DNA of 64,000 nucleotides, from positions 59,553 to 123,552 of the forward strand of contig CAWHJD010000008.1 of NCBI GenBank assembly GCA_963829585.1. Direction: 5' to 3'. The stretch is from Sva-07 sp963829585. GTDB lineage: Bacteria > Actinomycetota > Acidimicrobiia > Acidimicrobiales > Ilumatobacteraceae. The notes beneath the pieces were generated by a model that searched no databases, was not told the DNA's origin, and was given only the letters and a program-made list of their open reading frames with translations. How positions within the stretch are numbered: the first letter of the stretch is position 1; each line of letters begins with the position of its first letter. Below are positions 8,575 to 17,536 of this stretch, in pieces. The position numbers and the translations under genes were made by a program.

Positions 8575-9210
8575 TCAGGCGCCGAGCAGCCGGTCGAGTT
8601 CCCGAAGTGCTTCGTGAGGGTCGCCGACCTGGACGGTGGTCCATCCGAGCGCGGCCGGCGGTTCGAGGTTCTGGTCGAAGTCGTCCAGGTACACGATCGT
8701 GTCGTGGTCGACTCCGAGTCGCTCGGCAGTGGTCTCGTAGATCGCGAACTCCGGCTTGCGGGAGCCGACCGCGAACGACTCCACCACGACATCGAACAGG
8801 GCGAAGTCGATGTCGCGCTGCATGGTCGGGCGGAACTCCGCGAAGGTGTTGGTCAAGAGTCCGGTGAGGTAGCCGTCGTCACGGAGCGACCGGACACGAT
8901 CGATCATCTCGTCGACCACGGTGTAGCCACCCGGTGCGAGGAGCCGTTCGATCTCGTCGCCGCGCAGCGTCACGCCGAGCCCCTCGGCCCATGGATCGAG
9001 CAGGCCCTGGATCTCCGCGGTGGGGATCTCACCACGCTCGGCGCGGTGCCACGGGTGGTCGGGTCCGCTCTCACGAGGTCCGAGCAGTACTTCGTGCAAC
9101 ACCGACGGTTCGATGCCGCGCGGTCCGGCGATCTCGGCGATCTGGTTCGAGATCGTCGTGATCAGCACCCCACCGAAGTCGAAGACGACGGCGCGTATCG
9201 GCCCGATCAC
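8575..9210 (-). CDS. HAD-superfamily hydrolase
   Basis: A 211-residue haloacid-dehalogenase-fold protein. Motif I is VVFDFGGV (the nucleophile is the first Asp; the usual second Asp is Gly, as in dehalogenase and epoxide-hydrolase-type members), motif II is LLTNTF, motif III lies in GSRKPEFAIY, and motif IV is YLDDF. The GTG start at 9210 overlaps the preceding stop (GTGA), so it is coupled to the small monooxygenase at 9207. The FGGV form hints at a C-terminal-type HAD like those fused to acyl-CoA dehydrogenases, but the substrate is unknown. Confidence 0.85.
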   Translation of the reverse strand: MIGPIRAVVFDFGGVLITTISNQIAEIAGPRGIEPSVLHEVLLGPRESGPDHPWHRAERGEIPTAEIQGLLDPWAEGLGVTLRGDEIERLLAPGGYTVVDEMIDRVRSLRDDGYLTGLLTNTFAEFRPTMQRDIDFALFDVVVESFAVGSRKPEFAIYETTAERLGVDHDTIVYLDDFDQNLEPPAALGWTTVQVGDPHEALRELDRLLGA

Positions 9211-9554
9211 TCGAACGAGGCGCTTGCCTTGTGGTCCGGGCCGTACACCGGCGCGGTCGCATCGATGCGGTGCTTGCGGCTCACGGCGCTGACGAGCCCA
9301 CCGGCGCCGAGCATCGTGCGCATGGCGACGTAGTTCGGGTGATCGAAGTGCGCAGCCAGCGCCTCCTCCGATTCCCACAGTTCATAGACCTGGATCAGGT
9401 CGTCCTGGCAGGGGTCTGCGGCGAAGCAGTACACGATGCACCCGGGCTCGTCGTCGCGGGTGGCCTTCTGGATCGGCGCGGAGCGCTCGATCAGCTCTTG
9501 ACGGGTGGACGGGTCGGCGATGGTGATGGCGGCTTCGACGGCGATCAGGCTCAT
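9207..9554 (-). CDS. antibiotic biosynthesis monooxygenase-like (ABM) protein
   Basis: A 115-residue ferredoxin-like alpha+beta barrel protein. Segments GCIVYCFAADPCQDDLIQVY and LWESEEALAAHFDHPNY are typical of ABM-family dimers such as YgiN-like quinol monooxygenases. It is the first gene of a two-gene minus-strand unit with the HAD hydrolase, divergent from the alcohol dehydrogenase at 9673. A second ABM-like protein lies at 18465. Confidence 0.82.
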   Translation of the reverse strand: MSLIAVEAAITIADPSTRQELIERSAPIQKATRDDEPGCIVYCFAADPCQDDLIQVYELWESEEALAAHFDHPNYVAMRTMLGAGGLVSAVSRKHRIDATAPVYGPDHKASASFE

Positions 9555-9672
9555 GTGGTGCTCCTCGTGGGGTGTGGCTGCTCGGCACGGACGGTTCGTC
9601 CGCACCGACGGTGCGTGGTCAGTATGGCAACGTGACAGAGCAGCATCATGAGCGGAGCGCAGGAGACGTGAC

Positions 9673-10713
9673 ATGCACGCAGCGTTGATCACCGGTGAGA
9701 ATCGCGTCGAGCTGGTGGAGTTCCCCAGCCCCACGCCGGCCGCCGCCGGGGTCGTCGTGGACATCGCCTTCTGTGGCATCTGCGGCACCGACATCCACGC
9801 GTACCAGTCGGGTCGGCCCTACAACCCGGCGATCTGTGGGCACGAGTGGGCAGGGACGGTGTCGGCGGTGGGCGCCGAGGTGAGGTCGCTCAGCGAGGGC
9901 GACCGTGTCGTCGTGGCCGTCGCTCCGTCGTGTGGCCGGTGCACCGCCTGTCGACGTGGTCAGGCCGACCGGTGCGAGGTGACGTTCATGTCCGCGCTCG
10001 GTCGCGATCCGCTGGCGCCGCCGCACGGTGGATTCGCACCCCAGATCGCCGTCGCGGCGAGCCGAGTCGTCAAGACCGACCCGGGCCTGACCGACGAGCA
10101 GGCGGCCCAGGTCGAACCGACCACCGTGGCGTTCCACGCGGTTCGCAACAGCAACCTGAGGCTCGGCGACATCGCGGTGATCCAGGGCGCGGGTCCGATC
10201 GGGCTCGGCGCGATGCAGTGGGTGCGCGCGGCCGGAGCGGGACGCGTCATCGTCATCGAGCCGAGTCCGGAGCGTCGCGAACTCGCCCTCTCGCTCGGCG
10301 CCCATCACGCGGCTGCGCCGGGCGACGAGGCCAACCAGCTCATCAGAGAACTCACGCACGGTCTCGGCGCGGACATCGTCTACGAGTGCGTGGGCCGCCC
10401 GTTCGCCGTGCAGTCCGCCGTCGACCTCGCCCGCCGGGGCGGGTCGATGTGTCTGATCGGTCTCGCCGAGGGCGATGCGCCCATCTCGCCCGGTGCGTGG
10501 TTGGTCAAGGAGATCTCCGTGACGTCGTCGCTCGCCTATCTGCACGAGGAGTTCGAGATGTCGATGGGCATGATCGCCGATGGCCGCGTGGTGGTCGAAC
10601 CGTTGCACACCTCGACGGTCGGGCTCGACGAACTCGAGGCGGCTCTCGTCGACCTGGCCAGTGGAACCAGTCGTCAGATCAAGGTGCTGGTCGACCCGAC
10701 CGGCCAGATGTAG
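9673..10713 (+). CDS. zinc-dependent medium-chain alcohol dehydrogenase
   Basis: A 346-residue MDR dehydrogenase. The catalytic zinc site is formed by CGICGTD and GHEWAG; the structural zinc site by the four-cysteine run CGRCTACRRGQADRC; the Rossmann nucleotide site by GAGPIGLGAMQW followed by an acidic VIEPSPER, which favours NAD over NADP. It resembles threonine, sorbitol or butanediol dehydrogenases. An AGGAGACGTGAC leader lies in front of the ATG. It is followed by an SDR in the same direction, a common pairing for sequential alcohol oxidations. Confidence 0.9.
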   Translation: MHAALITGENRVELVEFPSPTPAAAGVVVDIAFCGICGTDIHAYQSGRPYNPAICGHEWAGTVSAVGAEVRSLSEGDRVVVAVAPSCGRCTACRRGQADRCEVTFMSALGRDPLAPPHGGFAPQIAVAASRVVKTDPGLTDEQAAQVEPTTVAFHAVRNSNLRLGDIAVIQGAGPIGLGAMQWVRAAGAGRVIVIEPSPERRELALSLGAHHAAAPGDEANQLIRELTHGLGADIVYECVGRPFAVQSAVDLARRGGSMCLIGLAEGDAPISPGAWLVKEISVTSSLAYLHEEFEMSMGMIADGRVVVEPLHTSTVGLDELEAALVDLASGTSRQIKVLVDPTGQM

Positions 10714-10754
10714 CAGAAGTAACAAAGCAGAAGAGCAAGAAGTAGGAGACAGTG

Positions 10755-11669
10755 ATGTTCGATTTCAGCGGGAAGACCGTGCTGATCACCGGCGCGTCGA
10801 TGGGGCTCGGGGAAGGGTTCGCGTACGGCTTCGCCGACGCGGGTGCCGACCTCGTGCTGACCGCTCGCTCGGCCGACCTCCTGGAGGGAGTCGCGGCGGC
10901 GTGCCGCGCCAAGGGGAGCACCGTCACGGTCGTCCCGGGTGACGTGTCCGTGGAGGAGGACGTCGCCAACGTCGTCGCTCGCGGCATCGAGGAGCATGGT
11001 CGGATCGACGTCCTGATCAACAATGCCGGTGTCAGCGACATGCGCGGTGTCGCACCCGAGTCCTTCGACATGGCGACGTGGAACTGGATCATGTCGATCG
11101 ACCTCAACGGTGCCTTCATGTACCTGCGCGATGTCGGTCGTCACATGCTCGGGTCCGGCGGCGGCTCGATCGTCAACATCTGCTCGATCATGGGGAACGG
11201 CGCGAACGAACTGAACGTGATCGCCTACACCGCGGCGAAGGGTGCGCTGCGCAATCTCACGTTGCAGCTCGGCTGTGAATGGGCCGACCGCGGCGTCAGG
11301 GTGAATTCGGTGTCGCCCGGCTTCATCGTGACCGAGATGGTGCGTCCCGCGCTCGAGGGAATGGGCATGGATCGCTGGATCGCGAGCCGCACTCCCATGC
11401 GACGCATCGGCGAACTCGACGAGATCGTCAGCCCGGTGCTGTTCCTCGCGTCCGACGACGCGAGCTACATCACGGGCCACGACCTGAACGTCGACGGCGG
11501 GACGAATGCCGCCAACGGCTACTACCAGATCCCTCCGATCCATCAGGAGTGGAACGCCGACTCCGCACCGCGGGTCGGCTCGGGCTACGAGGGAATCCAG
11601 CCGCGGCCGGACTGGTACGAGGTGATGAAGGCGGGGATTCCGGGCATCCACTACACGCCGGATTCATGA
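10755..11669 (+). CDS. short-chain dehydrogenase/reductase with extended C-terminus
   Basis: A 304-residue classical SDR. The nucleotide motif is TGASMGLGEG, the NNAG motif is present, and the active site is Ser in NICSIMG with YTAAK about 15 residues later. The C-terminal tail after VDGGTNAANG is about 40 residues longer than in most classical SDRs (YYQIPPIHQEW ... GIHYTPDS) and may close over the substrate. The ATG at 10755 has AGGAG six bases upstream and is preferred to the adjacent GTG at 10752. Confidence 0.88.
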   Translation: MFDFSGKTVLITGASMGLGEGFAYGFADAGADLVLTARSADLLEGVAAACRAKGSTVTVVPGDVSVEEDVANVVARGIEEHGRIDVLINNAGVSDMRGVAPESFDMATWNWIMSIDLNGAFMYLRDVGRHMLGSGGGSIVNICSIMGNGANELNVIAYTAAKGALRNLTLQLGCEWADRGVRVNSVSPGFIVTEMVRPALEGMGMDRWIASRTPMRRIGELDEIVSPVLFLASDDASYITGHDLNVDGGTNAANGYYQIPPIHQEWNADSAPRVGSGYEGIQPRPDWYEVMKAGIPGIHYTPDS

Positions 11670-11704
11670 GCGCTCGCCCGACAATTCCGTCCGGTCCGTC
11701 GCGT

Positions 11705-11728
11705 AACCAACCGATCGGTTAGTTTCTC
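11705..11728. promoter_or_regulatory. 24-bp palindromic TetR-type operator, copy 1
   Basis: The stretch contains a perfect 12-bp palindrome AACCGATCGGTT at 11709-11720 and extends to 24 bp with 11 of 12 positions matching between arms (AACCAACCGATC versus AACTAACCGATC). It lies about 80 bases upstream of the binding-protein gene at 11805. A related but weaker palindrome is at 22936-22955. Length and symmetry fit TetR-family operators; the regulator itself is not in the window. Confidence 0.6.
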
Positions 11729-11804
11729 GGAATCGGGTCGTCTGTTCGGCCCGTCCCTGGCCCCGGGAGAGGGGCAACGGTTACATGAGATGGGGGATCA
11801 CCAC

Positions 11805-13272
11805 ATGACATCACGATCACGGAAGCGGTCACGCGTCCTGCTCGGAGTCGCCACCAGCCTCGCGCTGGTGCTCGCCGCGTGCGGCAGCGACGAAGACATC
11901 GGGAAGCGAATCGACCGAGGCCGCGTCGGAGGCGACGACGGCGGCCACGGAGGCACCCGAGGCAACCGACGCACCCGAGGGCACAGAGGCGCCCGACACC
12001 ACGGAGGGCGAAGCAGGTGCTCGGCGAGGCCACCGGCGAGCCGATCAAGATCGGCGTGCAGAACCTCGAGGGCGATCCCAACGGTTCGTTCCCCGAGTTC
12101 TCGGTCGCGATGCAGGCAGCGGCCGACTACGTGAACACGGAACTCGAACGGCCTCGGTGGCCGACCGATCGAGCTCGTGCTCTGCAAGTCGATCGTGTCA
12201 CCTGACGACTCGCAGCGATGCGCCAACGAGTTGGCCGCCGACGAGGTCGAGATGGCCATCTCGACCATCAACTTCTTCGGCAACCACTTCTCGATCTACC
12301 AGGGCTCCGACATTCCCGTGATCGTGGTGACCCCGATCACGATCGCCGACTTCACGTCCGAGGGTGTCTACGCCATCGGCGCCGGCGGCGGCTGTCTCGG
12401 AGTCCACACCGGTCTCGTGCAGTTCGCCACCGACCAGATCACCGAGTTCGAGGACATCACGATCGAACGAGTCGGTGTTCCGTGGGCGGACACCCCTCCC
12501 GGTGTCGTGTGCTACAACGACCTCGAGGCGAAGCCGCTCGACGTGCTCAACGGCACGACGCCCGGCGATGCCGAGCGGGCGGGCTCGATGCCCGACCTGA
12601 CCCACATCGGTGTCCCGATCGCCCCGGCCACGCCGGATGCGACCCCGCAGGCGACCGAGGTCCTCGACTTCGATCCCAGCGTGATCATCTTCTCGGCGCA
12701 GGGAGCGGACTGCTGGAACTTCGTCGATGCGCTCGGGCGCCTCGGCTGGACCCCGCAGGACATTCCACTGGTGCTGTCGGGTTCCTGCACCGACTTCACG
12801 GCGATGGAGGCTGCCGGCGATCTCGCCGACGGCATCTACATCACACGGCTCCGTGAACGGCTTGCTGGCACCGCTCGAAGGTCTCGAAGGTGACCACCTC
12901 GAACAGGCCACGACCTACCAGACGAAGGGTCTGGAGTACGGCATGACCGAGGACGACCTCTTCAAGGGCTTCGCCACGCAGGGCTTCTCGGCCATCATGA
13001 ACATCTGGGAGGCCTCGAACGCCGTCGAGGGTGACGTCACCGGGGCAGCGATCGCCGACGTGATCGCCGCGACCGACGGCAGCAAGCCGAGCTTCGGTGG
13101 CCCGCCGCTGAACTGCGCCGGTGCACCCGCACCGTACATCGCGGTCTGCAGCTCCGAGATCGCCATGGACCAGTGGGATGCAGCGAGCAAGTCGATCAAG
13201 AACGTGATTCCCTCGTTCAGCGGTCTCGACCTCGTTGCGGGCACCGAACTGCGGCCCACCGCCGAGGGCTGA
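11805..13272 (+). CDS. Liv-type ABC transporter substrate-binding lipoprotein (four +1 frameshifts)
   Basis: A type I periplasmic-binding protein broken in four places. The N-terminus is a lipoprotein signal (VLLGVATSLALVLAACGSD, lipobox cysteine), followed by a Ser/Glu/Ala/Thr linker. The body resumes at EPIKIGVQNLEGDPNGSF, then VLCKSIVSPDDSQRCANEL, and ends with DLVAGTELRPTAEG. The frame steps forward one base near 11898, 12011, 12143 and 12848. Each join becomes smooth when one base is removed, for example ELNGLGGRPIELVL near 12143. It is the likely solute receptor of the permease and ATPase genes that follow. Ribosome site GGGGGA precedes the ATG at 11805. Confidence 0.82.
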
Positions 13273-13280
13273 GCGTACCG

Positions 13281-13319
13281 CACTGAACACAACACACTGA
13301 ACACCACACACTGAACACC
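13281..13319. repeat. 14-bp tandem repeat, about 2.8 copies
   Basis: The unit CACTGAACAC(A/C)ACA is repeated head to tail directly after the binding-protein stop and just before a strong hairpin. It is non-coding and lies in the leader between the binding protein and the permease. Confidence 0.75.
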
Positions 13320-13323
13320 AGCT

Positions 13324-13359
13324 CGGGTCGGGGTCGATCCCAGGATCGGCCCCGACCCG
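13324..13359 (+). terminator. 17-bp hairpin between binding protein and permease genes
   Basis: Arms 13324-13340 and 13343-13359 pair over 17 positions with one G-T wobble and a 2-base apex. No T-run follows. Placed between the binding-protein and permease genes it could stop part of the transcripts or protect the upstream message, giving more binding protein than permease, as is common in ABC operons. The function is inferred from position and shape. Confidence 0.65.
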
Positions 13360-13381
13360 TGCGTTCTGATCATCACGTGAC

Positions 13382-14355
13382 GTGACCGGGGGCTCCGCGT
13401 TGAACGACATCATCTTCACTTTGCTCATCGGGCTCGGCCTCGGTGCGCTCTACGCAATGCTCGGTGCCGGACTCGTCGTCTCGTACAAGGGCTCGGGCGT
13501 CATCAACTTCGGCTACGGCGCCATGGCCATGTACGGCCTCTTCACCTTCGACACCGCCTGGCATCGGGGCGAGCTCTACTTCCCGTGGGTCGACTTCCTG
13601 CCCACCAAGGGGCTGAACATCCCCGTCAAGATCACCCTGTCGGACAGCGGAACGTGGCCGATGGCCGCGGCGCTCGTCCTGGCGCTCCTGATGGCGGTGG
13701 GGCTCGGTCTCGCGGCGCACTTCCTCGTGTTCCGCCCGCTCCGCCATGCCGCCCCGTTGGGCAAGGTCGTGGCCTCGCTCGGACTCGCGCTGTACCTCCA
13801 GGGTGTCGCTCTCATCAACTTCGGCAACTCGTTCCCGCAACCCGAGAACGTCGTCCCCGAGGAGACGATCGACAACTTCCTCGGTATCGGCAAGCCCTAC
13901 CCGGGCAGCAACCTGTACGTCATCGCGTTCGCCGTGATGATGGGGTTCGTCCTCTGGGCCGCCTACCGGTATCTCCGCTTCGGCCTCGCCACACGCGCGG
14001 CGGCCGGCAACGAGAAGGGCGCGGTGCTCCTCGGCTACTCGCCGCAGACACTCGCTGCCATCAACTGGGTGATCGCCTCGGTGCTCGCCACGCTCTCGGT
14101 GATCATCGTCGGCCCGATCGCCGGCACGATCACCCCCGTCGGGCTGACGGCGCTGATCGTGCCCGCACTCGCCGCGGCGCTGATCGGCGGCTTGCGTTCC
14201 ATCCCCATCGCCGTCGCCGGTGGTCTGGCGCTCGGTGCGGTCCAGACCCTGCTCGACGTCGAGAAGGGCAAGTGGTTCACCGGCAATCTCGAGTGGATGC
14301 AAACGGGCGTCCGCAACTTCCTCCCGTTGATCGTGATCATCGTGGTGCTGTATGC
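13382..14355 (+). CDS. Liv-type ABC permease, LivH half (probably fused to LivM)
   Basis: About 325 residues of a multi-helix branched-chain-amino-acid-type permease. It has the typical opening FTLLIGLGLGALYAMLGAGL, the VINFGYGAMAMYG loop and the C-terminal helix LPLIVIIVVLYA. There is no stop codon in this frame before the LivM half begins: near 14345-14355 the protein continues naturally in the +1 frame as RGKSLPIRGAVEEKRLP. I therefore read LivH and LivM as one fused permease with a one-base insertion, as in the LivH-LivM fusion at 55509. The GTG at 13382 is the start. Confidence 0.85.
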
Positions 14356-15950
14356 TGCGGGGCAAGTCGCTCCCGATCCGCGGCGCCGTGGAGGAGAAGC
14401 GTCTCCCGATCGCTCCCGATCCCCGGCGGATCTGGGAGCACGCCTTCTTCTGGGTCGTCGTGCTCACCCTGATGGCGTTCGTCTTCGAAGATGCGGGTGG
14501 CCGGACCCGCTTCGCCAACTCGATCCAGACCGGCTTGGTGGTCTCGATCGTGATGCTGTCGATCGTGCTCATCACGGGGTACACCGGGCAGATCTCCCTG
14601 GCGCAGATGTCGTTCGCCGGCATCGCCGCCTTCGTCATGGCGCGCATGATGGCCGACGGCATCGGGAGGGGATCCAACCTCGTCCCAGTCGACGGTCCCG
14701 GACTCGCCTGGCCGATCGCCGGTGCCATCGGGATCGTTGCGGCGGTGATCGTCGGCGTGGTCGTGGGCCTCCCTGCCGTACGAATTCGCGGCGTGCAACT
14801 CGCCGTCGTCACCATCGCCGCTGCGGTCGCACTGCAGGGCATGTACTTCGAGAACGAGGTGATCACCCAGCTTCGTGCCGGTGTCCCGGCATACGTGAAG
14901 GATCCGACGATCTTCGGGATCGATGTCGGCGCCCGCAGCGCACGCGAGCAGAACGAGAACCCGGCGTTCGTGATCTTCGGCGCCATCGTCCTCGCGCTCT
15001 GTGCGATCGCCGTGGCCAACATGCGACGAGGAGGCGTGGGCCGACGCTTCCTCGCCGTGCGCGCCAACGAACGTGCCGCTGCCGCGGCAGGCATCAACGT
15101 CACCCGGACCAAGTTGCTCGCCTTCGCGATCAGCGCCGCCCTCGCCGGCGTCGGCGGACTCATGTTGGGCTTCAAGCAGGTCGAGGTCTCGTCGGCGAAC
15201 TTCGCCTACGGCGCCAGCCTGTCGGTCCTGGCGTTCGCCTACCTCGCCGGCATCTCGTCGATCAGCGGCGCGATCGTCGCCGGCATGCTGCTGCAGGCGC
15301 TCGTGCCGACGACGTCCAACTACTTCTTCGCCGGAACGAACATCGACAACTATGTCGGCCTGCTGAGCGGCATCGGCATCATCGTCACGGCGATCGTGCA
15401 TCCCGAAGGTGTTGCTCCCTTCTTCACCGACGGGGTCAGACATCTCGGCAACTGGATGGTCAGCGCGATCCCGGGCGCCGAGACGTTGCGATCGAACTAC
15501 CGGGGTCCCAAGCAGGTACTCGTGAAGTCCGGGCTGGCGATCCTCGTCGTCGGTACGGCGCTGTGGTTGTACAACGCCAAGTTCGTCGAATCGGTCGAAT
15601 GGTGGGTGTTCATCAGCATGGTGCTGTTGTTCCTCGTGGTGTTGGCCTTCGCCAGGGTGGTCGGACCGATCTCGCCCACGTTCCCCGAAGCGGGGCGTCA
15701 GTGGGCGAGCTCGGCTCGGCGGTTCGGCCCGACGGCACTCGTCGGGTACGTTCTGGGCTGGATCATCTGGCCCCTTCGGGTCGACACCTATTCGATGTTC
15801 TGGATGCCGATACTGGGTGCCTTCCTCGCACTGATGGTCCGAAACGTCTACTTGCAGATCCGAGGCGGGCACCAAGCTCCTGCGCCGGAACCACCGCCAG
15901 ATGCTCCGAGAATCGCCGCGAACATCCCGACTCCCGCAGAGGTGAACTGA
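14352..15950 (+). CDS. Liv-type ABC permease, LivM half
   Basis: About 530 residues. The LivM core holds TGYTGQISLAQMSFAGIAAF, the RIRGVQLAVVTIAAAVALQ helix and RRFLAVRANERAAAAAGINV (the cytoplasmic coupling region that meets the ATPases). After the core there are extra hydrophobic segments (LVKSGLAILVVGTALWLYN, WWVFISMVLLFLVVLAFARV, MFWMPILGAFLALMVR), so it is longer than a standard LivM of about 320 residues. If not fused to LivH it could start at the ATG at 14352. The stop is one base before the ATG of the LivG gene. Confidence 0.87.
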   Translation: MLRGKSLPIRGAVEEKRLPIAPDPRRIWEHAFFWVVVLTLMAFVFEDAGGRTRFANSIQTGLVVSIVMLSIVLITGYTGQISLAQMSFAGIAAFVMARMMADGIGRGSNLVPVDGPGLAWPIAGAIGIVAAVIVGVVVGLPAVRIRGVQLAVVTIAAAVALQGMYFENEVITQLRAGVPAYVKDPTIFGIDVGARSAREQNENPAFVIFGAIVLALCAIAVANMRRGGVGRRFLAVRANERAAAAAGINVTRTKLLAFAISAALAGVGGLMLGFKQVEVSSANFAYGASLSVLAFAYLAGISSISGAIVAGMLLQALVPTTSNYFFAGTNIDNYVGLLSGIGIIVTAIVHPEGVAPFFTDGVRHLGNWMVSAIPGAETLRSNYRGPKQVLVKSGLAILVVGTALWLYNAKFVESVEWWVFISMVLLFLVVLAFARVVGPISPTFPEAGRQWASSARRFGPTALVGYVLGWIIWPLRVDTYSMFWMPILGAFLALMVRNVYLQIRGGHQAPAPEPPPDAPRIAANIPTPAEVN

Positions 15951-15951
15951 C

Positions 15952-16806
15952 ATGGCACTACTCGAAGCCAAGGGCCTGACGGTCACGTACGGCGGTCTCA
16001 ACGCCAACGACGAGATCGACCTCGAATGCCACGCCGGCAAGCTGGTCGGGCTCATCGGACCCAACGGTGCGGGGAAGACCACCTTCATCGACGCGATCAC
16101 GGGATTCACCCCGATCACGCGTGGGTTCGTGAGCTTCGACGGGGTCGACCTCGCGGGCCAGCGGCCCGATGCCCGCGCCAAACTGGGCCTGGTCAGGACC
16201 TTCCAGTCGTTGGAGCTCTTCGAAGATCTGACCGTTCGGGACAATCTGCTCGTCGCCGCAGATCGGCCGACGTGGTACTCGTTCCTGACCGACATCCTGA
16301 TGCCGAGTCGAGGCAGGGGAGCTGCCCTGGAGCAGATCGAGGTCGCCCTCGACGCCATGGGGCTGCGTGATCTGGCCGACAAGCACCCGAGCGACCTCAG
16401 CCATGGTCAGCGCAAGCTGGTCGGCGTCGCACGGGCACTCGCGGCCAAACCCAAACTGCTCCTGCTCGACGAGCCGGCGGCGGGTCTCGACACGCAGGAG
16501 AGCCAGTTGCTGGGTGCGCACCTTCGCAGCTTCCTCGACCTCGATGTCAGCCTGTTCCTGATCGACCACGACATGGGGTTGGTGCTGAACGTCTGCGACT
16601 ACATCTACGTCCTCGACTTCGGTCGGGTGATCGCTCACGGCACGCCCGCCCAGGTCCGAGCCGACCCGGCGGTGATCGCCGCCTACCTCGGCGAATCCGC
16701 CGGCGAAGCCCAGGCGGAGGCAGGTGCCGCCCTCAATCGGTCGGCCGACGCCGTCGCAGAACCCGTGACATCAGCAACCGTGGCATCGGAGGCCGGCAAT
16801 GAGTGA
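15952..16806 (+). CDS. livG: ABC transporter ATP-binding protein, LivG type
   Basis: A 284-residue ATPase. Walker A is GPNGAGKT, the Q-loop is in LVRTFQSLELF, the signature is LSHGQRK, Walker B is LLLLDEPAAG, and the switch histidine is in LIDHDM. The LivG-type insert between Walker A and the signature is present. A roughly 40-residue Ala/Glu-rich tail follows the core. It is the first of two ATPases that power the permease upstream. Its end overlaps the start of the LivF gene by 8 bases. Confidence 0.93.
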   Translation: MALLEAKGLTVTYGGLNANDEIDLECHAGKLVGLIGPNGAGKTTFIDAITGFTPITRGFVSFDGVDLAGQRPDARAKLGLVRTFQSLELFEDLTVRDNLLVAADRPTWYSFLTDILMPSRGRGAALEQIEVALDAMGLRDLADKHPSDLSHGQRKLVGVARALAAKPKLLLLDEPAAGLDTQESQLLGAHLRSFLDLDVSLFLIDHDMGLVLNVCDYIYVLDFGRVIAHGTPAQVRADPAVIAAYLGESAGEAQAEAGAALNRSADAVAEPVTSATVASEAGNE

Positions 16807-17536
16807 TGAACTCCTGATCGATGTGCAAGGGCTCCACGCCGGCTACGGCGGCATCCCGGTGCTTCGCGACATCAGCCTGAACGTCGGGCCCGGCGAGGTC
16901 GTGGCCCTGCTCGGGCCGAACGGCGCCGGCAAGACCACGACGCTGCTCACGATCTCCGGGCTGCTGGCACCGCTCGAAGGCAGCGTCGAGGTGCTCGGCG
17001 AGCCGGTCACCGGCCACAAGGCGTACTCCGTTGCCCGGCGCGGCCTGGCGCACGTGCCGGAGGATCGGTCGCTCTTCTTCGACCTGACCGTCGAGGAGAA
17101 CATCCGCCTCGGCCTGAAGGGCAACCGGCACGAACGCAAAGAGGCCCATGACCGGGCGATGGAGTTGCTGCCGGCGCTCAAGCCGCTCGGTCGTCGCCAT
17201 GCCGGTCTGCTCTCGGGTGGCGAACAGCAGATGCTGGCGATGGCGAGGGCGCTGGTGTCGTCACCGAAGTGCATCCTCGTCGACGAGATGAGTCTCGGTC
17301 TCGCTCCGATCATCGTCGAGCGGCTGCTCCCGATCGTGCGAGACATCGCGGATCAGACCGGATGCGGTGTGCTCATCGTCGAACAGCACGTCCACATGGC
17401 GCTCGAGGTCGCCGACCGCGGCTACGTCTTGAACCATGGTGAGATGGTGCTGCAGGGCTCCGCCGCCGAACTGTCCGCGAACCGCCACGTGCTCGAAGCC
17501 AGCTACCTGGGCGAGGCAGTGCTGGACGAAGTGTGA
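16799..17536 (+). CDS. livF: ABC transporter ATP-binding protein, LivF type
   Basis: A 245-residue ATPase. Walker A is GPNGAGKTT, the signature is LSGGEQQM, Walker B is CILVDEMSLG, the D-loop continues LAPIIVERL, and the switch histidine is in EQHVHMAL. The short LivF-type C-terminus ends in ASYLGEAVLDEV. It pairs with the LivG protein to form the two-ATPase engine. The stop overlaps the start of the SDR at 17533, so the SDR is expressed with the transporter. Confidence 0.93.
   Translation: MSDELLIDVQGLHAGYGGIPVLRDISLNVGPGEVVALLGPNGAGKTTTLLTISGLLAPLEGSVEVLGEPVTGHKAYSVARRGLAHVPEDRSLFFDLTVEENIRLGLKGNRHERKEAHDRAMELLPALKPLGRRHAGLLSGGEQQMLAMARALVSSPKCILVDEMSLGLAPIIVERLLPIVRDIADQTGCGVLIVEQHVHMALEVADRGYVLNHGEMVLQGSAAELSANRHVLEASYLGEAVLDEV

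Noticed and set aside
11805..13272. Treating the binding-protein locus as four separate small genes
   Set aside because: The pieces join into one continuous type I binding protein in the right order, each join needing only one base.
13382..15979. A single 865-residue open frame over the whole permease region
   Set aside because: Only the first 325 residues look like a permease. The rest is Arg/Pro-rich out-of-frame sequence while the real LivM lies in the +1 frame.
14337..16382. Long antisense frame over the LivM and LivG genes
   Set aside because: Composition is His/Arg/Asp-rich without fold pattern, and the opposite strand has strong family matches. It is a GC-driven shadow.
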